In this document: piece after piece, positions 1 through 11,969 of the stretch
Layout: every line of letters begins with the position of its first letter
Position numbering within the stretch: the stretch's first letter is position 1
Assembly (NCBI GenBank): GCA_002794775.1
Contig: NBAY01000025.1
Span: forward strand, 186,001 to 250,000
Length of the DNA stretch: 64,000 nt
Reading direction: 5' to 3'
From: Porodaedalea pini
Lineage: Eukaryota; Basidiomycota; Agaricomycetes; Hymenochaetales; Hymenochaetaceae
The notes under the pieces: generated by a model
Told to the model about the DNA's origin: nothing
The model's input: the letters and a program-made list of their open reading frames with translations, nothing else
Database searches by the model: none
Translations under genes and position numbers: made by a program

Positions 1-3000
1 GCTGAGGTGCAAGCTGGTCCACGTGAGCCACGAGAAGCACAAGCGCCATGAGAGAGTCTATAGGGGGGATGCCTGCATGAGGAAGCGGCCATGAAGTAAG
101 CAGCGGAACATAAGAAAGCGCAAGCGGTCTTACGTATTCGTAAGGGCAGCTTCTTACGGTCTGTGTACATACTTCGTAATGCAATCAGACGCTTGAAGAG
201 CAAGAGCGGGCTTCGGGGATGCTCAGCATTCGTTACTTGGGCACCGACGTAGTGTTCATAGGTCATCGCACATAAAGTATCAACGTAGTTGCCATCACAA
301 TAGAAATGACCCCCAATGCACAGGCCATCGGACAGCGTGAGGATAGCGTGGTCTTGATCAGGACGAATGTATCTAGAAATATGACCGATAGTTGAACATG
401 AATGCATCAAAAACGTGCTTGGATGAAAAAAAAAGCTTGTCTCACAAGTCTTCTCCAGGACGCAAGAGGACAGGTTCGCAATGTATATCAGCATCCTCGG
501 GCCAGGATGGAGAGCTAGGATGCGCATTCTTCCTTTTAGGGAACAGCACAAGATGTTCTCCAAGCGACGCGTGTAAGAAAGTGCCGTAACCGGAGGCATC
601 TATATGCCAGTCCGACCACGCTCCTGCATTTGCGATTATCATCCAGCGTCTGGCTAAAGCGTTAAGGCCAAGCCTCGTGTGATATGTGTAGTCGTCTTCA
701 TCCCTGGAAATGTATCGAGAACAGTCATCAAATTCGCTTTAACAAAAGGTTAATTCAATCCGCTAAAGCGAGAGGCCAGAACAACTTACACTTCAAGCAG
801 GTCCTCGTGTAAAGGGATGTCCAAGATGTTTATGCAGAAAAAGGTAGGCGGTTGAAGACGAGAAGCAGGTTTGCCTTTCTGTCGCATGATCTGAGCAGCC
901 TGTGCCATTTTTTGTTGATACTCCTTCTCGGCTTTGCGCATTTTCAACGTGTTGTCCAAGAACTGAAGGATAGAAATCTTGCGCATATTCCAACCATTAA
1001 CAAAGTATTCCTTCGTTTTTGGGTCGATGTAGTCGTTCCGAGTAGGTTGCAGAGTCTGGACTATGATATACGAGATGGGTCAGTTTCAGAAATGACCTAT
1101 GGCAAAGAACATTCGGACCTTCACACTGACGCATCGTAGTCAAGTCTACGACTCGATCGAGCTGCATAACGCTCCACTCCGTGATACCTCCTAACGGGGT
1201 CGCATCCATCCCGCAAACGTGTATGTTTGTGCGCGCGAACAAATGCCGCCTATGATCGGGTGATAGCCGGAGCCACATGTTCCTAAGAATGCTCTTGCTG
1301 CTTGTGTGTCCCGAGAACGAGCTTGGGTTAGAGCCGGCATCATATTTTATGCGGCGAAAGCAACTGGGAAACATCTGCGCAGAGGACGAAGACGTAGGGA
1401 CGGATACCGACTTTGTTTCCCATTTGGAAACAAACACCATGGACATTTTTTCCATGAAGGAAGGATCTATCGCAGCCTGGACAGTAGGAGGACGAAAGTT
1501 TAAAGTGACAACGCCCTCGCTCTGTGGATGAGGGATGTAAAACGTTGCTTTCCACGCCGTCTTTTGCTGTAAAGTACGGGAAAGATGAGATTCCGATTGA
1601 AGAAACTGCACAGTTCGCTGCACTCACAAAGACTTTCTTCATGGGCCATACCTCGGGAAGGGTGAAGACGTTCTTGATAGCGCGAGGTCTGAGATTGCCG
1701 TGAACATCCAATACCGCCTCATCTTCCGATTCAGACGGCCACTCTTCGACACTGGACTCGGCGGAAGCTTTCTTCGGACGTTTCTTGTTGCGGCGACTGT
1801 CTGATTGAGGCGACAAGGATCTCTTTCCATTGCCTTTACCAGGTTTTGACCGATTTTTCTTCTTCGGCTTTGGTTCCGGTGTACCTGGCTCGGGGAGTCC
1901 CCGATCGACAGGCTTCCGCGGGCGCTTGTTTCCATTTGTCGGAGCAGGAGTATCAGGAGTATCATCAGAAGGGTTGGGGTGGTGTTCGTTGTTTCCCTGT
2001 CCGGAAGCCCCGTCTTGGTCGATGGCATTAAACCATTCAGGACTAGGACATGAAAGTGGTATTTCGAAAGGGGCGTGCCGTCGTTTCTTAACTGAAGTTA
2101 CTAAGTTCGCGAGGTGGTCGATTATTCGCAACCTAATTGATGGCCCCTTCATTTGAGTGGCGTATGCCTCGTCCCAGTTCAACTGACTGACTCTATTCTC
2201 CGCGGTGATAGCGCATTCGTTGGCCTCGTTAATAAGCCCGCTTTGACGCCAATCTTTCATGGCACCCCCTATCTGACGGTGAAATTCGTGCCGGCCTTTG
2301 ACGGCCATATCGAGGACGATGTTCAGCAAACGATGTTCAACATCACGTCGATTAGGATCGGGCTGTAGAAAAGGCTGACAAACGGCCTGGAAAGAAACAT
2401 TAAAACACACATTGTATAAACACACTCTGGACAAACCTGGCCTAGTGCAGTCAGAGTGACACGCGAGTGCGATCCACTCGAAACATGGTATGGACTAAGT
2501 AGGCATATCGGAGAAATGGCGGCAAGAGTATATAGTGGCCTTAGTAGTTCAAAGTCTTCCAATCCTGCGATGACATCTGGTAGTTGGTCATTCTCTTGCC
2601 TATCCAATGAGCTTAGGTGTGAAGAATGCTATGGATCTGTGAATATTGAGACGTACTTCAATAATTGCGCTATGGACGGCTGTCCTGCGCTGCTATCTGA
2701 CGCACCCTCAGCTGCCGATGATCCGTGGATACTGCCGTCATGGGACACGGAACGCGAACGAACCGCACTGTCAGCGCCCGCGTTAGCCAGAACGATGGCC
2801 ATAGAGTCTTGCGCGCCCTGAGACTCGGTGCCGTTCAGTGAGGCGTGTTCGTTGGGTTCGTCATGATCGTCAGAGACACTCGGCGGACATGATGGAGCGT
2901 GCGGTGGCGCTCCCTGAGACTCGGTGCCGTTCGGTGAGGTGTGTTCGTCATGCTCACCAGAAACAGTCGACGGATGAGTTGACACTTGGCTCTGTGTATG

Positions 3001-3804
3001 CTTATAGCGCTGAAAACAAGCGGAGTCAGTGGAGAAGAAAACCATTTGCAGAAATCACACTACCAGCATGAGACCGACAAGACCCAGGGCAGCGATGCAG
3101 AAGTTGTTCTCGACTTTGCTGACGTGCATTTTTGTGGCCGATTCTGATGTCCCGCGGTATAGGGACGTCAGCACTTCATTTGAACCGCTGCATTCCGCAT
3201 CAGCGTCATCATCAGCGCTCCTCGTGGTCATGGACTCGTACTCCGACCAGTTCCTTGAAAACATAGATAATGTGTTATTCCACTCCGTATATAGCTTGAA
3301 GATGTTTGCTGCATGCTGTGGAAGAGTGTCGACCTTTCTCACGAAAGCTTGCTGTAATAAACGGTTGTCCGGTCCTTCCTGTGGCTCGCACGCCCAAATG
3401 AACTTGTCGAGGAGCATGCACTGCAACAGACCATGCAGCCAGGTAGGACTTGCCTCTTTTGCCGAGCTGGAGAAAGCTGAGCGAGCTAGAGCCCTGTCGG
3501 TAGGAAGGCGTGACAACAGACTGGCGTGCATACGCGAGTTAAAGATTCGATATTGCTCGTAGAGTGCCTTTATGAGATACTCGCGTTGCATGGTACGGCT
3601 ATCGAGACAGACACTAGTAGCTCGCCTTTTAACACGACTCCATACATCAGGGCTGGTGTAATATAGAGCCGAGGCTCCTAACGGCGTCAAAAGGTGTGCG
3701 GCGATCTCTTCAGGATCATCTTCGTCTCCATTGTTATCAGCGGACCCCAAAGAGAACTGCCGAGCGACCTCGGAGTACGAGTAGCGTGTTTGGACAAGCG
3801 CCAT
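1..3804 (-). CDS. Locus A: multi-exon gene with C-terminal JmjC-like domain (partial, runs off left edge)
   Basis: The best start is the ATG at 3804 (MALVQTRYSYSEV...). The first long exon (to about 3055) is a helix-rich N-terminal region with motifs WLHGLLQCMLLDKF and LYTEW and a hydrophobic end (NNFCIAALGLVGLMLV). Next come an exon near 2607-2430 (LEDFELLRPLYTLAAISPICLL), a long exon 2400-1640 with an acidic/basic, Pro/Ser/Lys-rich and probably disordered nuclear-type stretch, and a coiled-coil-like exon 986-786. The C-terminal exons carry a JmjC-like double-stranded beta-helix core: WSDWHIDASG near 610 supplies an HxD pair, then LRPGEDLYIRP, then QDHAILTLSDG and GGHFY after a 73-bp intron (445-373). 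A distal His is present in QDHAIL. No stop breaks the visible core. The whole exon series is paralogous, exon by exon, to 23403-34297. The family is not one I can name; JmjC enzymes are 2-oxoglutarate Fe(II) dioxygenases, but substrate and activity here are unknown. Exact splice sites upstream are not all resolved. Confidence 0.6.
373..445 (-). other. Phase-2 intron inside the JmjC core of locus A
   Basis: On the minus strand the exon ends ...GAAGACTT and the intron begins GTGAGACAAG and ends TTTCTAG. Splicing joins GEDL to YIRPDQDHAIL, which restores the expected GD-x-L...H spacing of a JmjC/cupin fold. The paralogue at 33622-33675 has an intron at the same codon position and phase, which supports both gene models. 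Confidence 0.7.
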
Positions 3805-4111
3805 ACTCTGCAATGAAGGAGAAGATCGCAGGCTGTTGTTTGACAGCAGTACTTGAATGTCGCAGTGAGAATGACGTAGAAGCGCGCACCCCTGGCACGC
3901 CAGAAGAAGTTACTTGTGACACACGGGCGCTCTGTGACGTGGCAAATCAAAAGTTCTACCTCGCTTGAAGTTGTACTGATACTCCCAGTAAGACAACGTG
4001 TAAGTGTGTGAGCACGTCTTTAATTCACCCTTCGAGGGATGCACATGACTGACTTGAAAGAAAAAAAAATGCCACAGGAATGCAGCTCGTTGTTCATGAG
4101 CTTTCACGGAC

Positions 4112-4172
4112 ACGTGATGTCATGACCCTCGCGCGTCGATGTCATGACCCGCGCGCGCGGGTCATGACATCG
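4112..4172 (+). repeat. Left terminal inverted repeat of the MULE, containing a long palindrome
   Basis: It starts ACGTGATGTCATGACCC and ends GGGTCATGACATCG, and pairs with 11400-11460. A perfect 58-bp palindrome (4126-4183) overlaps its inner end, built around CATGACCC / GGGTCATG with a GCGCGCGC centre. The end is therefore both an inverted repeat with the far end and self-complementary. Confidence 0.85.
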
Positions 4173-4240
4173 ACGCGCGAGGGAAAAGTGTCGATCATAT
4201 AAACGACTGTCGATCTGACATTGCACCGCCGCCGCCAACG

Positions 4241-4272
4241 ACAAGGTTTGCTTCCGCTCGACGGAGGCAAAC
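4241..4272. repeat. Short hairpin in the 5' leader of the MULE gene
   Basis: AAGGTTTGC and GCAAACCTT flank an ~12-nt loop, about 100 bp upstream of the predicted start codon. It could form an RNA hairpin in the leader. No function is assigned. Confidence 0.5.
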
Positions 4273-4369
4273 CTTGCTCCATCGATGGCACACGTGCTGA
4301 TAACGACATCGTCAACGACGGCAAGAACGACAACGACGGGGACGGCATCCACGTCGTCATATACGCAGC

Positions 4370-7300
4370 ATGGCTCCGTTACTAGTAAGTGTATGCGTCT
4401 AATGTTCTTGTGCCATACTTACAGTCTTGTAGGATCATGTCCCACCGGCCGCTAGGAAGCCCGGCCGACCGAAAAAAAGGCATCTAACGAAAGATAAGGT
4501 GTCATTGGCTGTCGTCGGCGACACACCACAAAAGGGTCAACCAAAAAAAAGGCATCTATCAAAATACAAGACACCAGCGACTGTTTGCGACAACACACTG
4601 CAAGAGGAACGGGATACCACATATGCTGAGGCAGCGAAAGATTCACCTGAGTCCCCCGAACATCAGGAAGTAAGCCCGAAGACCACGAAGTTGCTTCTAC
4701 TGTGTGCCATGGGCCCTCGAGGGATCCAACCGACTCTGCGCTCGCCATCGCCTTCAGACGATGATCGAGAACAGGAAGACTCTCTCGAAGAGAATGTCAC
4801 ACTGGGTATACGAAAGATAAAGCGTGAGAGTCATGGGTGGAGGAAAACAGCTACGATAAGCACTCACAAGCTTCCGGAGTGGTTTGAAAGAGAAGTGAGT
4901 GGTTCTACTTTTCATGCCGTGGTCCACCGAGTGAGTAGTGGCACAGAAAAATGATTTCTCCATCAAGGAATACTTCAAATCAAATGCTATTGTACAGACC
5001 TGGGTGGACGCACCTGGTGATCGACCTAAGGACATACGAGCCCGTGCATTTGTCGGTGATTTGAATACGTTCCTTCCACTGTCACAACGTGAGCAGATGA
5101 CTGGCCTTCGCCTACCAATCTATCGCTGCACAATGCACTGTGCCGGAGTGTGTGTCAGGGATTTCCAGCAGGAAAAGGAAGATGAAGAATTTGAAAGACA
5201 GCGGAGCATTGCAGATGATCTAGCAGAGGAATCTGAGGATGAGGATGACAGGAGGGACTCTGAGGATGAGGGCGATGTGGATGAAGAATACTTTTCAGAT
5301 GCCTCGAGTGTTACGAATACCAGGCCGTTTCTCAGAAAGAAAACGGGTGAGAAAACTAAACGGAAGCGCAAGAGGTGGACCAAGGACACTAGGCCGTGCA
5401 GCGTGGAGTTACATGTGAGTCCTTTGTTTTTGTATTGCGCGAAGGTCATTTATGACACTACGCCGCTATGCTCAGGTTGAAGTCTGTGCAGACCGTCCAA
5501 GTGTTGCTCACATTTGGCAGAAAGGAGAGCACAATGAAGCTCATACGGATGCCTTGCAATACTCACAACGGTTACGAAGGCTAGTAGTAGATTATATGGA
5601 CAGAATGGGTGTTACTCCGTCTGACGTGAAGAAAGGTATGGTTCACGCAGACAAATGACTCTAAATACATGCTGAACCAGCTACAGAAATCACAGACATC
5701 ATTGGTTCGGGACGAAAGGAAGGAATGTGGAATGTCCCAATATATCGCCGCATGTCTACAAAAGATGTGGACAAGCTATTTGCTGTGCATCGACGCCATA
5801 CGAAGCTTGCAAAAAACAGCTTCGAGGGTCTAAGCCTAATCGCACAAAAGAATCCTGACAGAGTGTTTGAGTATGTCATCACCAACACATCCCATACGCA
5901 GTACAAATTCTGACATAGCGTCTTCCAGTTACTGTCCCCATGACCCGAAGAATCACCTGAAGTTGGCGTTTGGCATGTCCGATAATTTTTGCAAGGACTC
6001 AGCCATCCTGAACTCCCTCGATCGTGGCGTTGGGTTTGATTCATCTTGGAGAAATAAAAATGAGAACTTCGCTCCTATGACTCTGCTCACGACGGTTGGC
6101 CCGAATAATCACATGTATCCAAGTAAGCCCATCTATCGAGCTAAAATAAGGATACTGAATCCTTCTGACATGTTTTCCAGTCGCAGCACTCCTGTCTGAA
6201 GACGTACAATCCTCCTCTTTGAGTCGATTCCTGAAGAAGACATCACAGACAATTCTGGCACGGGCGAAAGACATTTGTAATGGTACGAATGTAACTTCTC
6301 GCCAGATTACAGAATGTCTCTCTGAATCCGCACAGGTACAGCCGTTATTGAAGAACGTACTGCTGAACACGAAGATCTTATCCGCAAGAATGCACGAAGG
6401 ATCGTGGAGCTGCAGAAGTGGGAGCCATTCTTGTTCATGATCGACAAGAGTGCGGCTGAGCGAAATGCCATTCAATATGGTGTGTATTCCAATTCTTGAC
6501 ATTGTTCTGACACTGAGCTACGTTTAGTATTTGGGAATCACTCTTGCATACGATTGTGCCAGTTCCATATCGTACAAGCCATCATGCGCTGGACAAACTC
6601 CATGCCTGTAACGGTAAGGCGTAGAAGGAACGAACGAAATTTGAAGAGGAGACTAGCAAATGATGCTACCGCCGAGATACTCGATGCTTTCAGGATCGCT
6701 CAGAGGTGCAGGGAAGCTTGGCAATGGCCACATTACGAGGAAATGTTTGAAGCAAGCATCACGAGCATAACCAATAAATATTCCATTGACGTTGTGCGGC
6801 CATCAATCATTGACTATTTCAGAGACAACTGGTGGTGCAACGAATGGCGAGGTGTGTATGTGAAAAATGTTTTGTCTCAGGTATTGATGTTCATTCGGTA
6901 TTCAGAAATGGTCCTTGACATGGGGCTTCCTCTTGGTCAACCACGAACGGGTCCTTTCAATACAAACAACTTTACGGAGACTGCATTTAAACATTTCGAT
7001 AATGTTGTTCTTGGCAACAGAAAGAACAAACGGTGAGTACATTCACTGCTGAAGTGCTGCTTCCTCGTCTAAAATCATGCAACAGCATCGATAGGCTTGC
7101 TTCGATGATATTAACAGATTTCTTTCCATATTTCCGGTACTGGGTCAGCGAAGATCCTCGTCCTGACCCAACACTCATAGCTATCACCCGGAATGGTCAT
7201 GACTTATGGGCCAGTGGATGTGTTGAGATCGAGTGTTTTTCAGGAGGAAAGCCTATATATAAGATTCAATACACTAAAGATGTTCGGTGAGTGAATTGCC

Positions 7301-8048
7301 ATTTTTTTTTCTTATTCATGTATGTCCTCACCAATCTACAGAGGATCCATCAAAGCCGTCAAACATGTTGCTGACCCATCGCTCCCAACCTGCAACTGTA
7401 AGCAATTCACGTTGACCGGGAAATACTGTGCCCATCTGTGGGCAGTCAATTGGTATACGACCAATGGGCCAGTTAATGTATGGGAAGGTATGCTTATGTT
7501 TCATTTGACGTAGCACAGAATGTTGCTTTCTCACTGCCTCTTCGTAAGAACATGTTGCATATGACAAGAATGCACGGGAAGCTGCCGCTGTCTTTGCAAG
7601 AAAGAAGGGAGAGAAGCTACGTAACGTATCCGATAACGTCATTGACAAGCGCATGGATTCCTATCTGCAGCGGCTCGAGAAAATCGATGACTCTGAATGG
7701 CAGCCTGAGGATAGCAAGCTACAGTTATCTCAGCCGGCACCTTCTTCAATCAGACCTGACACACAGCAAACACATGCACCGACTTCTCCACCGACTCCAT
7801 CACACATAACAGAGCTGGAGCCTGACACACCCTCTCTGACAATGATGCGGCCAGACATGAGCTCACCTAAAAACCGTTACAAGGTTCATCTCGAACAAAT
7901 GAGACTAAGGTTTCCCCATTCCCCCCTTTGGTCTACCACGTCACCCTCTGCTCCACGGTCCATTTATCAGTCGAAATCATCCTTCATCAGTCCATCGAGT
8001 GAGTCCAGTGGCAATTCAATTTCAGGCAGTGCAAATAATTTGTATTAG
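4370..8048 (+). CDS. MULE transposase with AT-hook and SWIM zinc finger (5' part of a probable longer gene)
   Basis: The ATG at 4370 opens a tiny exon (MAPLL); a 48-bp intron (4385-4432) leads to DHVPPAARKPGRPKKRHL, an AT-hook followed by a second similar basic motif. Acidic stretches follow. MULE transposase motifs come in order: GVGFDSSWR near 6025 (first Asp), FMIDKSAAERNAI near 6434 (second Asp), the diagnostic LCQFHIVQAIMRW near 6551, and TNNFTETAF near 6965 (third acidic residue). A SWIM finger CxC...CxH (CNCKQFTLTGKYCAH) lies at 7391-7436. Introns at about 6480, 7033 and 7290 have GT-AG borders. The apparent stop at 8046 is avoided by an intron starting GTGAGTCCAG at about 8000 and ending TATTAG at 8048, which leads in frame to LGGRPKGVTALHPGR. 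All three catalytic acidic residues are present, so the transposase may be functional. Confidence 0.75.
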
Positions 8049-9315
8049 ATATTCAGTCTTTGGGAGGACGACCAAAAGGCGTTACAGCACTTCACCCCGG
8101 CCGTCTGCCTACGTATCGCCACTTTGGGTCTCCAGGGCATCGTGTTAAGGTTTTCCCAGACAGTCAAACCTTTCGAAATATGAGACGCACGTCGAAGTCT
8201 GTAAACAGGAGGATCAGCGACGATTTCATCGACCTGAAGTCCTCTCCTGACCACTCGTCACCTGTCAGTAGCCCGACGAACACGCCGATGCTCAGGAAAA
8301 AGCAAGATGCGAAAGAATACGGCAAGTTTTTTGCTCTGTATGGCTCAGCTTCTTTCAAAAAAAGAAGTGACAAGCTTGTCGTGCAATTTGGAGCTGATAA
8401 GTTCAATGAAAATGGATACAACGATGTGAGTGATGCCTTCTTTGTATGTCTCACATTTACCTGATGTTTTCCAAGCACCATGTTGAAGATGCTGCCATTG
8501 CGGCCGGAGAGAATCTTGCATGGGCTTTCCTGAACTATGAGTTGAGAATTGAGGAGATGGAAAACTTCGTTGACATGCTCAATCAGCTCTGCGTCACCAT
8601 GCGTCTCCCTTTCATATGCCTCATGAACAACAAAGTTAATACTTATGTCGAGCAGGCAGTCCAGCAATCCCATGACGATGTCAATCGGAGTGCATACCCC
8701 AAACCAGTCGGCTCCAATGCTTTGAGCGACGTTCTTTCACTCATGCAGAATGAAACGCCATTGCATGGTGTTCTCTTCTTTGTCCTCTACGAGCACCATT
8801 ATATTCTCTATGAACACAGCTTCAAGACTAATACCATCACGATTCACGACTCCCTAAGCCCTGGAAATTGGCTCCGGGAAAAGATCCTTCAGTCCCTTGA
8901 CGTTCGTGGTCATATGTATCTTGCGGCTTTCTTATCCAAGGATCGCCCCCAAGTTCTGGTACGTTGTTATGAATTTGTTTTGTAAAATTTCATTATTCAA
9001 ACACTCCTCTATCGCTAGCTGTCACTCTCTGAACCTCGTAAAGTATCTGGCATACGTTTCTGGGGAGTTCAGAAGTCTGGAACATCATGCGGCTTTTGGG
9101 TGTGCTTTTTTGCTTTGACGATCATTCTACGCTGTCAAGAACCTCGTCCATTCGACGCTGAGGAAGCCTTACGCTGTTGGGTAGGTGAACTGTACCACGA
9201 GTATATCTCGAGCGCACTTGGTGGCTTGTCGGGTTCCCGTGTCTTGCAACATGTCCAGGCTGTTGACGTAGCTGCATATAACCAATTGCAGCAGATGTAC
9301 AATGAGAATAGCATG
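8049..9315 (+). CDS. First Ulp1-like (C48) cysteine protease domain of the MULE
   Basis: This reading frame continues from the transposase by splicing; a basic GGRPKG motif is followed by a C48-like domain. LYEHHYILYEHSF near 8790 supplies the catalytic His, TITIHDSLSPGNW near 8840 the Asp, and SGTSCGFWVCFFAL near 9080 the Cys, in the canonical H-D-C order. An intron of about 60 bp (from about 8960 to 9018) joins the Asp and Cys parts. C48 enzymes cleave SUMO-type proteins; in Mutator-like elements such domains are often fused or adjacent to the transposase. The residue after the Cys (CGFW rather than CGIF) is unusual. No separate start codon or promoter is obvious, so it is probably part of one long product. 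Confidence 0.6.
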
Positions 9316-9379
9316 GTGAGTCATTTTTTGCACCTCGAGTTGCATACACATTGATTCTCTACATGTCTTTTTCAAAAGT

Positions 9380-11148
9380 GGGCTCCCAGATCAATGGCGG
9401 CAGACAACATTCATAAACGACACATCGCGTTTCATTCTTCACCATCTATCAACAGAGCTTTGGATCGTCCGCCCATTGTAACACCCCGAGTGCTTTCTTT
9501 TGATAATTCTCTCAAAGACTCACAGTTGAAAAATGCTAAGATCGAAATGAAGAACTCATCATCAGACTCCTTCCTTACTGCGCCTTCATTCTCATCTGAT
9601 TCGTTTCAGACTGCACAAAGGCATTCCTCCACACCTTCCGCTCTCGGTGAACCATTTGTCCTTCGAACACCCATCAAGCCTCCTCCCCCCTCACAACTTA
9701 ACAGCTCTTCAGGCCTCTATAATGCGTTGACGGAGCCCCTTGCTCCGCAACTTCGAAGAGAGGTGTGTCTCGTGCTTGTCCTTTTTATCCACAACTCAGC
9801 AGTTGTCTGGCCGATAGCTTCAGCATAAAATACGTCTTTCAACGGCATCTCCCCAACGCAGACCAAAATACAAACTGAAACCTGCGCATGGAAGGCAGAT
9901 TTCTTATCATGCAGACGAGCTTTCTAGCTTGCACTCGAAGGACTTGGTGAGCAGTGATGCTTTGTGCCCATTCGCTGCTCTCCTGTCCCAATGTCTTGGG
10001 CCGAAGTTGGTCTTCATGTCAACGTTTTTCATGTCGCAGCTGTGCCAACAAGGCTACGAAGCTGTTTCCAGACCATTTGGCAAAACAAAGGTATTTATTT
10101 CTCACATTTTGCATGACTGCGTCTCATACTTTCAAACTCTTATCAGACAAGACTGTTTGATGGCAGCATCAGAAAAATGTTCTGCCCTGTGTCACAACCT
10201 CTTATGGAGCGCAGGACCAAAGGTCGCAAGAGTAGTGGGAGCCATTGGAGCCTTTGTGTCATCGATTTTGAGAAGCAGCAGATCCAGTATTGGAATAGCA
10301 TTTCAAGTGCTGCTTTTGATGACTCTAAAGTGATTGAAGCGGTATGTTTTTTTACTTAAAATGTGCTTTTCTGGCTTATAAGACGTTTATGTGCTTGTAG
10401 GAAATTCGTAAATACCTTTGTAGACGTTGGTCTGCTGAGAAACACCCCGACTCCCTTCCTTCCAAATGGAGTTTTGTAACGATGAAGGCAAGTTTCATTC
10501 TGTCCCTCATTTTCAGTACGTCTTTACCTCCTCATTGCTTCAGTCGAATTTGCAGAACAATGGCTATGACTGTGGCATTTTTGTCATGGCCAACATGCTG
10601 TCTATTGCTATGGACCTTCCTCTCTTCTCTCAAGACCATATGGGGGGCTTGTGGCAGCATTTTACTCTTCAGCTCCTTCGAAAAACAATATTCCTCCCTG
10701 AATACAACTTGGCCAGGATTTCTCATGACGAACAGCCTAAGCCTTCAACTGCAAGCCCCCAGCCCACCAGTTCTCCATTTCATATCACCTTCCGTCTCAA
10801 CACATTAAGCCCATCAACTCCTCACACTCCAAAAATTGACTGCAAGTCGATTACCAGTGAGGAAGATATTCATGCAGCTGCCTCTCTTCTCGAACTTGCA
10901 ACAACGCCGCGTTCGGAGGCCACTGACTTTGCTGAAGTAGAAGGAATGGAGGAGCTCAACTTGCAGGACGCACAGAATGTTCATTTCGCCTCAAAAGCAT
11001 CGGTTAGGACATATACAATGCTCTCTAGGTAAGAAGATTTTCCATTACTGTCTGCCCTTCTTTCCGACCATTTATTGTGATAAACAGAACTTCCGCCATG
11101 AGGGACCTTCAATCCTCAGATGAGACTCTCCTCGGTTCCAAGGAATAG
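9380..11148 (+). CDS. Second Ulp1-like (C48) protease domain and C-terminus of the MULE product
   Basis: The exon at 9380 continues in frame after the intron that follows ...YNENSM. A Ser/Thr/Pro-rich linker precedes a second C48 domain: SSGSHWSLCVIDFE near 10240 (His), IQYWNSISS near 10293 (Asn where Asp is usual), and NNGYDCGIFVMANM near 10560 (Cys). The final intron starts GTAAGAAG at 11032 and joins MLSR to TSAMRDLQ..., ending at TAG 11146-11148. This domain is more typical than the first around the Cys but has Asn in place of the triad Asp, so activity is uncertain. Splicing between 9770 and 10100 is not resolved: the obvious acceptor gives a frame problem. A separate gene or a local defect is possible. 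Confidence 0.55.
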
Positions 11149-11399
11149 AATAGATAATGATACAGACACTTCCAGCCAACTATCATTGCTTGTCTACTTA
11201 TTTGGTCTTTCTCTGAACGCTGCACTTCCAGCGCATAAGTATACCTATTTTACTTGTCATATGAAACTCAATGACATATTTGTACTGGCTGCAATACTAC
11301 CTGTGTGTCATTTGACAATTTGCTTCATTTCTGAGTCCCTTAGCACACTAACAAATGAGGGCAGCTCCATGCCAGTCTCTGTGTGCGGGAATTGCATCC

Positions 11400-11460
11400 C
11401 GATGTCATGACCCGCACGCGTGGGTCATGACATCGATGCGTGCGGGTCTTTACATCACGT
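11400..11460 (-). repeat. Right terminal inverted repeat of the MULE
   Basis: Read on the minus strand it begins ACGTGATGTAAAGACCC and matches the left end over 61 bp. Its inner part (11400-11435) is a near palindrome around GCACGCGTG. Several differences from the left end are C/T or G/A at CpG positions. Confidence 0.85.
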
Positions 11461-11969
11461 TATCTCACAACGTCCTGCCCCTGCATTGTTAGTATTATAG
11501 TATTATAACTATTGATTTTGGCAGAATTAAAAATACATACATGGTATTATATGACTCTCATCTATCTAATTTACATGTCTGTGTCACCTCAAGAGTCAAA
11601 ATTAGATCTAGGTGGCCAGGCGGCAGCTGCACAAGCCTGCCATTCCTTCGGCACTCTCTCGTGGGGAATCACTGTATGTGGTAACAATTCATTATTTTTC
11701 CCTCATTACTAGCATCACCACCTCTCCAGAACATGTCTTAATATTGCTGTACATGCTGTGGTTGTCTCATTACAAGTTGCTGACCTGGGCGGTGTTGCTC
11801 AGGAGTGTTCTACTCATAACTTCCTAATTAGGATGAATTTCTATGTACCCTTAATTTTACCGTACTCTACTCATCAATAGCTTTCGATTGGTACCCATAT
11901 CACTGCGATGCGCCCAGCCGTTCTTGAGTTATTAGCTCAAAGGTTAGGAGCGGGGCCAGTAACAAAGTG
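11461..11969. other. Intergenic, no feature recognised
   Basis: AT-rich single-copy-looking sequence between the MULE right end and the minisatellite. Open frames are short and show no recognisable domain. Confidence 0.5.

Larger units (their letters stand above)
4112..11460 (+). mobile_element. Mutator-like (MULE) DNA transposon with SWIM and two C48 protease domains
   Basis: The element is bounded by ~61-bp terminal inverted repeats at 4112-4172 and 11400-11460; I count about 7 mismatches between one and the reverse complement of the other. It is about 7.35 kb long. Everything between the ends is occupied by one rightward series of exons: AT-hook, MULE transposase, SWIM finger, then two Ulp1-like protease domains. 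The transposase motifs fit MULE rather than KDZ or hAT. I could not find a convincing 8-11 bp target duplication: the left flank ends ...CACGGAC and the right flank starts TATCTCACAA. The flanks may have diverged or the true termini may be a few bases off. The coding exons look largely open, so this is one of the better preserved elements here. Confidence 0.75.

Noticed and set aside
1277..2368. Several plus-strand open frames
   Set aside because: They are shadows of the locus A minus-strand exons, which have a clear paralogue at locus B.
4112..11460. Classification as a KDZ (Kyakuja/Dileera/Zisupton) transposon because of the Ulp1-like domains
   Set aside because: The transposase core has MULE signatures (FMIDKS, LCQFHIVQA, SWIM CxC...CxH) and I saw no KDZ motif.
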